A DNA stretch of 64,000 nt from assembly GCF_910592395.1 (NCBI RefSeq), contig NC_088313.1:310501-374500 (forward strand). The letters are read 5' to 3'. Within the stretch, counting starts at the first letter, position 1. Every line of letters starts with the position of its first letter. This stretch comes from Lineus longissimus. Its lineage: Eukaryota; Nemertea; Pilidiophora; Heteronemertea; Lineidae. Of this stretch, positions 39,000 through 49,620 are shown in pieces. The notes beneath the pieces were generated by a model. It did not search any database and was not told the DNA's origin. It saw nothing but the letters and a program-made list of their open reading frames with translations. The translations under genes were made by a program, and so were the position numbers.

Positions 39000-41900
39000 C
39001 TGTATTGGCACGTTTAGAGCATATTTCTTAGGGTTATGAAGAATCGGCATAAGAAAAGAAATCAGAGACGCAATTTAAGAAATCTGATACGTTTCATACC
39101 TTTTTCTTTAAAGATTTTACAAATGGTTTCAAATTTGACAAAACGAAAATTTAATTAGACAAATTGACCTTTTTCCATGGGTCAACTTCAGCCAAAAATA
39201 CAAAAGCGGTTTTTGATTTAACAAAAATCTCTTAAGATTGATTTGAGGTCTATAAGGGGGGTATAGAATTGGATATCATGATAGGGGGACCGCAGCCAAT
39301 TATAGTATAAAGGTGATTTCAAGTCCTTGCTTACCTGGGCGGAGGGGTGGTGTGTCCTGTCCATACAAAAAGTGAAAGGCTTTGGTTAAAATTTGGACCA
39401 CAATTTCCTCCCTTTTAGATTGTGTAATTTCAGCTTTTAGGTCTCAAGGTTACTGATAAAAAGGGCAATTACAGCAAGGCTGAGACGATGTATGTATGTA
39501 TCTGATGGGCCAAAATACAGATTGTAGCTTAAAGGGAATTTGTCAAATCGTGACATGTATCGGGTCCAAAAGAATTTGAAACATGTCAGTGTTTAAAGAT
39601 AAAAGCTTGGACATCCCGTTTGCATGGTCCTTGGTTAGAAACAGTACCACATGTCAACGAAAAATAACACCCCCTGTGGCTAAAATCATAAACATTTGTA
39701 GTACATTCAAGCCTAATGATAGGGTCCTTGTCTCCCCAGGGGGTTCATTTAGTGGGACAAGAGGACCCATGGTTTGAATGAGGAAATAACAAAAGGGAAT
39801 CATTAGCAGGCATAGGTTTGTAAATTATGAGAATAAATGGAAAGATTTGTCAAAGATAATTGCACAGATTTTTACATATTTTCGTCATTTTTGGATTCGT
39901 TCCTTGGATAATCTGCATGGAGGTTCTCGGGCACATCCCCAAGGCAACATTCTGTTATTGGAACCTGAAAGCATGGATGTGTCCAGAGTTGTACACCAAG
40001 ATCATGGATGACTTATTAATGATGTGTGAGCTCCCACTCTCTGCCTATACTAGTAACACCCTCAATAAAGTTTGAGTAAGCGTTTGATAATGATTATTGA
40101 GTTTTCTCCACATATCTTTGGCCATCAATGCAGTGGTGGAGATCAACTTGTGGTTACAGGGATCATGGAAACAGGGACCCGCTCAACCAACCCTATCCCT
40201 AACAGATGGGCCAGGCAACTTGATACGGTAGGAATACGGTAAGCCTCCCAACATTGGTATCAATTTCCCCAGAGTTGTTCACCATTTCATGTTTGCTGGT
40301 GGTCCATGGTTGACACCCGAACTTCAAATGACAGAGGATTATGTGCTGGCACTGACTTCAGGGACATGTATTGTCTTTTTCAAGTCATGCCTTAAACCTT
40401 GTGTTTCAAATTTGGGTAATTTGATACTTTAGTTTCCCTGCAACGGTATTGATTTCATCGAGAGTTGTTCATTTTGGCATAAAGAAAGATTAAACTTTTC
40501 CGAGTCAATTTCAAATCCCTGAAAATTCCAATCTGCATGGCTTGGCAACATGACAATCAACGACTCTTATTCCTAATCTTACGAGTAAGGCAGTCTGACT
40601 TACCATGACAATGTTACAGGGTATCATACTTTTCGCACAGAAACTATCGGTCTCAGAAGAAATGAAATTTCCCTCAATGACCTGCATGCATTTCAATGCT
40701 AGATTGGGGAAACAATGTGGCCATGTTCAGGGAGAGTGGTTACATAAGACGGCAAGAGTCAGGATAGGTGTTTCCCCCTTCTAGCAGCACTGCTGCTTCG
40801 AGCTAAATGTAACCATCTGAACGACCAGATTTAGGCACACTTGGTCATACTCTTGGCTTTATAACATTTGATACTGGTGAGAAAGTATGACCGATACTGG
40901 CTCAGTACAGGAAACACTCAACAAATATGATCACACGAATGATGCCTGATTCCTTCATGTCACCTTGTTGCCAAAGGAGGTAACAAGGAATACATTTTTT
41001 AGGAAGTGAAATCATGTCGTGTGGACCTGCCTTCAACTATCTTTCAAGAACTGTGTCCCACTGCCATTACTGCCGAACTCAATCTTCTCATCAGTAAATC
41101 TCGCTTACACCACTTCACAGTAGTGTCAGACCAATGGAGACAGACTCTCTCGAGGACCTGGATTTTCATAAATGGCCAAAAACCAGCTTTTTAAACCTGT
41201 CAAAAGAAGAGGGACTCCACTCCATGCTTTGGCCTAATTTAACAATTCAAGGCAGCAAGAAAGAAGACGCCCAACTTTGATTCGTCCATTGTTGCAGACC
41301 TGTCAACCACGGCACCTGTTATACAAGATCAGGTGAAAATAGCAGTTTGAATGAGTCCTGGACTCCGCATTCCGATGCAATCAAATCCAATCCAAGCGAG
41401 TCCAAGCGAGTCCACGCATACCAACTTGCCCAAAATCTTGTGTACAACTCTGTACATAGACACAGACGAGATTTAATCAAGGATAGCTTGAACCTTGGTG
41501 GACAGACACAAACTGTAAACCGGACTAGCTTATCTCGGGGTGTTATCTCTCGGTTTATTCGACGGTCCAGCCAACGTTGACAGGGGTCTGTGGGATTTTG
41601 ATGCTTCTTGGTCCGCTGTCTCTGACCTGGAAAATGCAGTTCAGAAGAAGATTCTGATTTATGTAATGATGATGAATCTTCTGACGAAAATAGCAGATTT
41701 TGATTTAACAAATTTGTTCATCAACGAATTCCAACTACTTTTGGGTCCTGCATGTCATGCAAGGATGGCAGGAAGTAAATTGGAAAGCCAGGGATTTGGG
41801 AGTCATACATTTATCCTGTTAAGCTCAAGAGAAAAGAATCGCTTGCTGAATTTATGCAAAATGGCCAAGCACACTAAACCACCAACGAAAACTTCTAGAC

Positions 41901-43198
41901 TTTTAGTTTCAGTCAACCCCTGAATATCTCACAGGAATTCTGTGTAATGGAAACACTACTTGAGTCCTCCCCCTGGCTTCAGGCCACTGGTCCAAACCCT
42001 TCAAGAGAGATAACACAACTCGACCAGAAGCAAGCACACAACTTTCAGATATTCCGCCCAGTTGGGTCAGTTTCTCAGGGTTTACCATTGTGGGAAGGGT
42101 CTTGATCCCTTGTTTCTAGGGCTAAGGGGATTACCTGAGGTATTATTAGTTTAATTTCTCCATGGATTTGTTGACCTGTTGCTCAACCTGGGGGGAGGGA
42201 CATTGGGATCAGAGAAGTCAGGGTGTGCCATACCATATCTAATCTCACTCAGACACAGGTGTGTTGGAATCAGCGTCACCATATTAACAAGAGGCCCATG
42301 TGCCAAGTCCTCAGCTGTGACTAGGTTGGAGCTTGTGTATAGTTTAGAGTTCTTGTCAAGGAATGATACCTTACATACTTTGAGGTATTTGGTGGTTTAC
42401 TGTATTGGGCAATTAACAAGATACACATGTATATATTTTTGCTACTTTCAGAAAATAGCTGTAAAGTTTGGATTATAACTGAAAATGCACAGGAAAGTTT
42501 TCGACATTTTTCATCATTTAACTTTTCCTGTAGGCCCTATTGCTCTGAAAACAGGTCAGACATCAGTCTTCACATGGACAATGCCACACTATCACGCTTT
42601 GCGCTGAAACTGCTCAATTTCATCCCGTTCCCCAAACAAAACATCCTGCTGTCAACTCAAAATGGCTTGCACAACATTCCACCAATTCCAAGGGTTAATA
42701 ACAGAGAATATCAGAGTATAACACCATAACACTCAAGTGTGACAACCCCATATCTGAATTTGACCCCAGGAATCACTGCCCAGTGGTCAATTTCAAATTC
42801 ATCTATTTGGACATGGCCAGAAAGAAAACATCCTGTTTGCGGTCCAGTCCTCTATTAGGGGTACAGGTCCCTGCGATATTCAATTTAGCAAATCAGGTTT
42901 ATTTACTGTCCGATATGAAAACAGATTATGTCTGACCTCTGGCATGAGTTTAATATTGGCAGTTAGTATTGGAATTTATGTGGGAATGATTCTGATACAA
43001 GGCCAGGGAGATTTTGATATTTTTGGTAATATTTTCTTTCACACCTTGAATATGGAATTGAGTATTTGGATGGGATAAGGGGCTACTAATAATATACCTA
43101 AAGTTATCATCATCACCAGCAACTTAGTCAAACAGGCTGCGATCTCCGCACCTGGCTCTGATGGAGATTCAAACTGTAATCCATGATGTGCATCCCGC
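39000..43198. other. Non-coding stretch, no gene recognised
   Basis: The longest frames, 130 codons minus (41319-41711) and 127 codons plus (41540-41923), overlap each other and neither has a recognisable domain. A short direct repeat (TCCAAGCGAG twice) lies near 41393-41412. A (TGTA)3 run occurs near 39490. No reliable exon was identified. Confidence 0.5.
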
Positions 43199-43277
43199 AT
43201 CAGACTCTATACAGATCAAGGGTCGTTTCCTCTCCCGTATCAGACTCTATACAGATCAAGGCTCGTTTCCTCTCCCG
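43199..43277. repeat. Recent 40-bp tandem duplication, two copies
   Basis: A 39-base block starting ATCAGACTCTATACAGATCA occurs at 43199-43237 and again at 43239-43277 with one mismatch (GGGTCG against GGCTCG). The near identity marks it as young. Confidence 0.95.
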
Positions 43278-43803
43278 GAAGAGCATTTCATATGACGTCA
43301 CTTCTACCATATAGCACAACATCTAAACATCTAATCACCATTTGATGGCGTCCTGCGAAACTACAACCAACGAAAATATGTCGATGATGTCATGTCAAGC
43401 TTTAAGTAGAAATAAATTGAACTAACTATCTCATCTCAACTTGGATCAAACTTACATGCATGTGATGCACATACTGCACAGTCATGTTTTGTCAAGATGT
43501 GGTGACTTGGGCACCACCTGATGTGCTCATCTCCTTCATGCTGCCCCACCCCCATTCATGACTTCGTGTCCTCTCCTTTACTTAAATCTCAACTTGACCT
43601 AGGCTCACACAAAGGACATGTTGTCCCCCTTAGTCCCAATGCCACTCGACAATGTAGGATTCACTGAATTGATCATCTTTTGGGCCACATTTGGAACATT
43701 TTGATAAATATAGTCTTTTATGCACATTTAACGAGGTATCATATTTCAATGTAAAGCTTGTGAGGATTTTGTTCAACGAGTTTTAACATCCTTCATATCT
43801 CGG

Positions 43804-43958
43804 GCCACTTGGAGAGCTGCTCCTGGTTTGATTACGAGTGCAGGGGCATCAAAATAGGCAAATTGCACACAATCTCTGCTGAGGGAGGTGTCACTGTACT
43901 AGGGACCATGATTTTGAGTTCAATCCAGCCACTTGGAGATTGGAGCTGCTTTTGGTTT
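43804..43958. repeat. Direct repeat of about 27 bp, 124 bp apart
   Basis: GCCACTTGGAGA followed by GAGCTGCTCCTGGTTT or a close form lies at 43804-43829 and recurs at 43928-43958, where a few bases are inserted. Both copies fall inside a 124-codon frame (43809-44183) that lacks an ATG at its 5' end and shows no domain. Confidence 0.7.
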
Positions 43959-44700
43959 CCAGAGCAAAAAACATACACAAACTTTCTATTCATTCAACCT
44001 TTATTACTTTATTATCATCATTATCTTTTACAAATTTATAAATATATGAAATCTGAATATAAAATCTCAGTTGCCACTGGCATTATCATGTTATACATAC
44101 TTTTGATTCAAATTTTTAGACATACATCATATCAACTTCGCATTTCACAGAAAAATACAGATATATTCACTCATGTAAAATGACAAAATGACAAAATATA
44201 TGTGTACGAATTACCCCAACAATTGTACATCCTGTTGCAAAGAAAATAAGCAGAATTATCCCCTATTTTCATATCAGTCAACTACTTGCTAAATGAGGAC
44301 AAAATGAAGGGAACCCTTATAATCTGATGACAGCTCTCACCAGGGGTGTTAGGTCGCTGTCAAACATGCTCCCCTTCTAATAGCCCTGCAATGAGCACTC
44401 AAAATCACTCAGTTATGCCTCGGTAACTTTACCAAGATTTTGAAGATATTTTCACCATTACTTGACCAGACATCCATCTCATTGCTGCACATCGATATAC
44501 AGTGACTGTACAACTATTGCTGGCAAGGTGACTTGAAACAGACTCAAACTTGATTCCAAGTTAAACTGACAGCATCGCTGATACTTTTAAACATTGCCCC
44601 TTCTTTGGAATGCACAAAATATTTTGTCAATTCACAATATTTGGTAATTTTCCTCAGCAGATTTCCTTCCCACTGTGCAAGGGACCCAACACTTGTAAGG
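43959..44700. other. Non-coding stretch, no gene recognised
   Basis: A/T-rich DNA with nothing recognisable. Confidence 0.5.
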
Positions 44701-44895
44701 GGCTGAGGTAATCCACGGGAAGTTTGTCGCGGGTTTGGCCCTTATCGCGCCCGGAGCTGCGGGGCTATATCCGCAGCCACGAAGGCAATCGCTCGTTAAT
44801 TGGTCGCTTTCCCACAGAGCGCGGGATGCTGGGTAACATGCGACACACTACAGCTTAGAGGAACGATTACACGCTCGGTTCCCAAAGACTGCCGG
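44701..44895. promoter_or_regulatory. CpG cluster with a small hairpin
   Basis: About 19 CpG dinucleotides fall between 44716 and 44893. The stretch holds a perfect 7-bp inverted repeat (GCTGCGG 44756-44762, CCGCAGC 44771-44777, loop of eight). The word GGATGCTGGG (about 44823-44832) resembles the core of ZNF143/Staf-type promoter elements, but the match is partial. An unmethylated promoter-like island is possible. No adjoining exon is recognised. Confidence 0.3.
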
Positions 44896-44902
44896 CTCAG
44901 GG

Positions 44903-45125
44903 GGATGATTTGGGACCCTTGTTTAGACCCTTACACATGCTAAATTTCCCCTACTTCCTGTTGTAGTTAAGAATTATTCAAATTTGGTTGTCTTGGGCAA
45001 CTTTCTGGCTTTGAGGGGTATTGCATACATAGTTACACAAGACATGAGGAAGGGAACGATTTAAGACCCTTTTTCAAAACCCCTTGGGTCTGGGGATTCA
45101 ATACCCTTACTTCCTCTTCCTGTGG
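44903..45125 (+). repeat. Two diverged copies of a GACCCTT ... CCCTACTTCCTG module
   Basis: Copy one (44903-44960) runs GGGATGATTT, GGGACCCTT, a spacer, then CCCCTACTTCCTG. Copy two (45053-45125) runs GGGAACGATTT, AAGACCCTTTTT, a spacer, then ACCCTTACTTCCTC. A third, weaker copy is at 50137-50188 (TTATTTGCGACCCTT, spacer, CCCTACTTCCTG). The GACCCTTTTTCA part recalls the minus strand of the array at 26.4-27.3 kb, which points to one dispersed degenerate family. Confidence 0.55.
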
Positions 45126-46896
45126 AAGGGTGAATACATTAATGTCGACAATTTTGACAGGTTCTTGATGGCAAATTTGTTCACAAAATGTTATTCTAAG
45201 TTTTATGACATCGAAAACCCAATATTAATGAAGATACCAACAACTTTTCTACAAACGTATTCTTTGAATCCCTGAATCCAGTTTCAGTTTGTCCAAAGGT
45301 ATCACGAGGCCAAATGGTGATGCTGCATGGTCAATAAGTCCAATTATTGCACAGTCCAATTGTCATGCGAGAAACTACACATCACGCAGTTATTGCAAAT
45401 TCGAACGAGCACGATAAATTCCTCACTTTCCACGAGGTTGGCCGGAAATGATGCCAGATCCAAGGAAGGTTACTGGAGTTTTTCTGAAAGATACAAGAAG
45501 GAAGAACACATAAGACCAAGCCAGAGTATAAGGAGCAAGGCACCTCGGGTCAAGGCAAAGTTAGCATCCTTGAAAGATGGGTCTACTGTACAGAAAGCAT
45601 CTTCAAAACTTCACGCTGAAAAAATAAAAAACTTTGTAAATATTTTTGAGTTAGACAACTACATGTATGACCGAATCTGAAATGGGCGCTTCCGTGATTA
45701 AATATGCAGGTTTCAAATGCACCAAGTGCCGTCTGGTGAAAACTGCATGAACTGTAATGGCCTTTTTAGACCCTTCCAAGATGCAGCCCTCAAGAAGAGC
45801 TAGATTGTATTCCAATAAGAGAATAGCTCTGAGATGGTACAGCGAATTCCTTGCCACATCTTCCTATTCAATTTCTGTCAACTCCTCAAGAGAAGATGGG
45901 ACACGTCTCCAGGCGATGGCCATCAGGTCTATTTTTGACACAATTCATGGCATCCTTCACCTTTTTGGGGAGGGCACTGGTATTTCAAAATTGAACTCGA
46001 AAGTTCAATCTAAATCTGATGTCATAGACAAGTCTCTGTCATAAAAAATCTTTTTTCAAGATTCTTTTTTCCCGTCTCCCATAAACAACGGTGATGGCAA
46101 GTTTTTCCTTCAAGATCAAGAGCCTATGGGGGTATCAAAGCCTCAAATACTCCTGAGAAATTATAACTTTCTGACGTGCCCAGACACGTTGGACCGAAGA
46201 GGGGGTTTATCATCCCAAAGTAGTCAATTCAAAAGGAGCAGAGCACAGGAGTGCACCAGACTATCTTCGCCATCTTCCCAATAAGGAACTATGGGATGGG
46301 CCCAGTGGCTATGACTGTCTCGTCTATTTTAGTCCCCAATTTTCATTCACAGCATCTTCGGCAATAATTTGGCATCTAAAATTAAACGCGATCCATTATG
46401 GAATAGAGGCTGCGTTGTTGACCTCACGATTTCAGAGCCAGGCCGTCGATGAGGTCATCATTAACCCTTACACATCAAGCCTCATCATCAATTTTATTTC
46501 AAATTGAAACTTCAACTCTCATGTTCCCTCTTCTTCTTGCTTATTGCCCAAGTGGCCCCAACTTTAGCCAGGGAGGATCTGGAAATATAAGTTGCCTGAA
46601 ACCCTGACCAATATTGTAACTATCAACTACACCATTGGCACGATGCCATATATCGTAACCAACAGACTGCCATACAATCTTACTCACGATCGCCAAGACG
46701 TTCTCAGCTGACGCTGTGAGCACCAGGATATGCATATAGATTATCTTATTATAGAATATCATATCAATATTGAGATATTAGCGGAGAGGACACGGAAATC
46801 AACGCCATTTTGATCTGGTCACGCAGAAAATTGGCATGGATTTCCAATGATGTGACTCCTGGTGCTGGGCTGGGTGAGAATTCAATTGTTACACAA
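45126..46896. other. Non-coding stretch, no gene recognised
   Basis: Frames of 117 codons (45327-45680) and 95 codons (45757-46044) on the plus strand are the most gene-like here, rich in Lys, Arg and Ser, but neither matches a family I know and no splice or promoter context supports them. Confidence 0.45.
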
Positions 46897-46960
46897 CGTT
46901 ACTGCAGTATCACGCTACATACGTTACACTCACGTTACAAACGTTACACTCACGCTATCA
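46897..46960. repeat. Short tandem repeat, 20-bp unit ACGTTACACTCACG
   Basis: Two clear 20-base copies start at 46921 and 46941 (ACGTTACACTCACGTTACAA and a variant), and a diverged 24-base relative precedes them from 46897. Confidence 0.85.
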
Positions 46961-49414
46961 GTGTACGAGTATCAGATTCTTATTTCCTTAACCCTCACAC
47001 TATACCTTTCAGGGCCACAAACTATGACCAAACTAAGGGATTCAGAGATTTGAAGATTTCATTTGTAATTCCCTTCACAATACGCTCACTCACACTAACA
47101 GAGATCACCAATGACCAATCAAACAAAACATTTAAAATCAAAACATCCGCATCATAGAAGTTTCACCACGACTCTTCAAAGGACAAACATGATTGTTCTC
47201 TTGAAACAGATGAGCTGATATCCCACTAGAAGTTCCCAGAGGAAAGTCTAACTTTATAGATTACACCTGCAATGACCCATGCCAGTTAAACGAATATTCT
47301 TCCAATGAAATGAAATATTTTCAAACTTCTGTTTCACCCTGACGATATTGGAGCCACATGTTGGTTAAATGTACAGTGACACACAGAAGATTTCGGCATA
47401 AGAATGCGGAGAAAAACTTTTAGAAAATGTTCGTCACCACAGAAAGGCGGAAGGTCACATGACCAAACAGTCACCTGTTTTCTCGTCCATCATCCAACAC
47501 AAACACACGCCATCAAAATAATCTCATGATATGATTTCCGGCATTTTATCCAATCTCTGTCAAGTACGGGTCACCGCTTTGAAATTCTCTGCAAATGGTT
47601 TGGCGAAACAAATGCAATTATGAAAGATTCTTTAGGAGATCAACAACGGCAACAACAGACCATGTCGATGTAACGTTGCCGCCACCTGAAGCTATGGATG
47701 TTGTTTGTAAGAATTTAAAAGATCCCAACACAAAACTGACCCAAGGACAAAACGCCTCAATATAAGACTGCTCTCGTTTCCTGCGTAATAGACCCCATCT
47801 TTTGTCTATGTGGGAAATAACAGCGAAAACCCACCAACGCATTGTCACGGTTTATTATTGAGATTTGATTAATGCGAGTTCATGAATTATTAAAAATACT
47901 GGAGCAGGATATTATTTTCAATGAAGAAGTCGGGTGTAACAGCTGGCTGTACATAAACTTTCTTAAAGTTCTCCACAAATGAGAGATATCGGTCGAAACA
48001 ATCTCAAACATCGTTCATTTTCGGTCATTTTTTTTATACTCTCTTGGTCAAAAGGAAACTGAAAACTTCAAGGTTAGCTGTCTCAATAATCAGGTGCCGT
48101 CTGCTCATTTCACAGTAAAAGTTGAAATATCACTTCTCTACTGCCGTGATAGATCTTTTACAGAGAAATTCCCCCTTTTAATATTCTCAGACAGCTACCA
48201 TCTTCTGTGTCACTGCATCCAGCACAAAAATCAAAATCTCTATGAATTCTGCTTCAGACACTATTCGAACTGTACAAGAGGAAATTTGTGATCTTTACAT
48301 CATTCAGGATGCATTCCTGAGTTACACTTCCTCCAAACCTCCATCATCATCCTTGCGACCTCCTGTCATCCGTTTTGTCCATTCCCAACACCCCATAATT
48401 TCCTTATCAAATCCTCTCAATCAAGCTGACTTTATATTGTGTTTGCACCGTTATCACCAACTAATCAACGACCCGCCCCGCCCCATGAGATATTTGGCAC
48501 AGTTTACTGTGTGGAAGACGGATTAAGGAAAGGCCAGTTAACTCTTTAGGTGTCATTCTAGTGTCAGAAAGAGAAGAACCTTGTTCTCACAAAACCTCAC
48601 TCAACTTCCTAAAATCTGTTCAGAGCTCCCCCCAATATTTCACAGAATGCAGGAAACCATCACTGAGAAACCATGTTCTGTAGGATGGTGGGCAAGGAAT
48701 ACAGGAAGTGACTGTTACTAAGCAACATCCAAAAAGAAAATTCTGTTAATTAATTAATCAACTTGAGGAAGTGCATGCTGAGACAGCATAAGGTTTTCTT
48801 GGTTCCATAGCGTGGCGCTGTTCTCTAGGAAAATGTCTTGGTACCAGGAATCACAAAAATCCTATTTACAGAAAGCCCCTTGGCACCATGCAACACTGCA
48901 GGTAAATCTATTCTGTCCTCATCATAATACCCAAAGTAAATGATAAAACACTTAGTTTCTTTAAAATTTGGACAAGTGTCATTTAATTGCACTATTGCTG
49001 TAGTTAACCCTTTTGTCCCCTCAATCAGCGTGGGAGGGGCTGGAATAAAAGCCCTCAAAACAGGTGAAAAACACAAGAGCTCAGATGTCATGCTGAATTC
49101 ACCAAAGTTTCCTGTACAGTTTAACTAGCCAATGTGAGGAAATCTCAGTGCAAGTTGAATTGGATTTCGTTAACCTTGGAGTTGGCTCAGGTTTCTTGTC
49201 AAGGTTTTCATCGTGACAATAGGTTCGAAGATGTAATCTGGTTTAGAAGTTTGCTGCACTCACCGCTGATAAAACCCCTTAGAATGGTTAGGGCCCTTAC
49301 TTTCAACCCCTTTGAAAGACCCTCTGACCATGCTTTGTGACCCTTACCAGGAACAGGAAGTCCTATTCACGCTCGACTAAGGAACACTAAGGGTTGACTA
49401 ATTAAGTCTGATGG
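46961..49414. other. Non-coding stretch, no gene recognised
   Basis: Frames are at most 94 codons. A TTAATTAATTAATCA run lies at about 48746-48760. Nothing else is recognisable. Confidence 0.5.
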
Positions 49415-49620
49415 GGTTTGTTTCTTGAAGAAAGGGAAATTGTATGGTAAAGAAAATTGAATGCGATTATCACTGTATACCACACCAGGAATGCGGAAGT
49501 TTGGTTGGATTTTGTGAAGTAATCTTTGAAGAAAAGAGATCATTTTGAATGAGACAGGTTTTTTTCTTGAAGAAGGGCAAATTGGGCAGGAATATAAAGA
49601 GAAGTGAATGCCACTGATTG
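49415..49620. repeat. Diverged direct repeat of about 65 bp, period 142 bp
   Basis: TTTCTTGAAGAAAGGGAAATTG near 49421 recurs as TTTCTTGAAGAAGGGCAAATTG near 49563; both are followed, after an A-rich stretch, by GAATGC and a CACTG word. On the minus strand the copies read as NFPFFKK and NLPFFKK inside two unrelated short frames, a sign that these frames come from the repeat. Confidence 0.65.

Noticed and set aside
41319-41923. Overlapping 130-codon minus and 127-codon plus frames
   Set aside because: They overlap antisense, share no known domain and are within the length expected by chance. A third frame (41629-41700) gives a Ser/Glu/Asp-rich stretch reminiscent of some transposase N-termini, but it is only about two dozen residues and isolated.
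43809-44183. 124-codon plus frame
   Set aside because: No ATG at its 5' end, contains a local direct repeat, and turns into A/T-rich low-complexity sequence.
45327-46044. Two Lys/Ser-rich plus frames of 117 and 95 codons
   Set aside because: Not recognised, separated by stops, no splice signals or homologous family that I can name.
49536-49549. 14-base match to the bantam microRNA
   Set aside because: The upstream arm pairs only partly, the loop would be very short, and the site lies between two copies of a local repeat.
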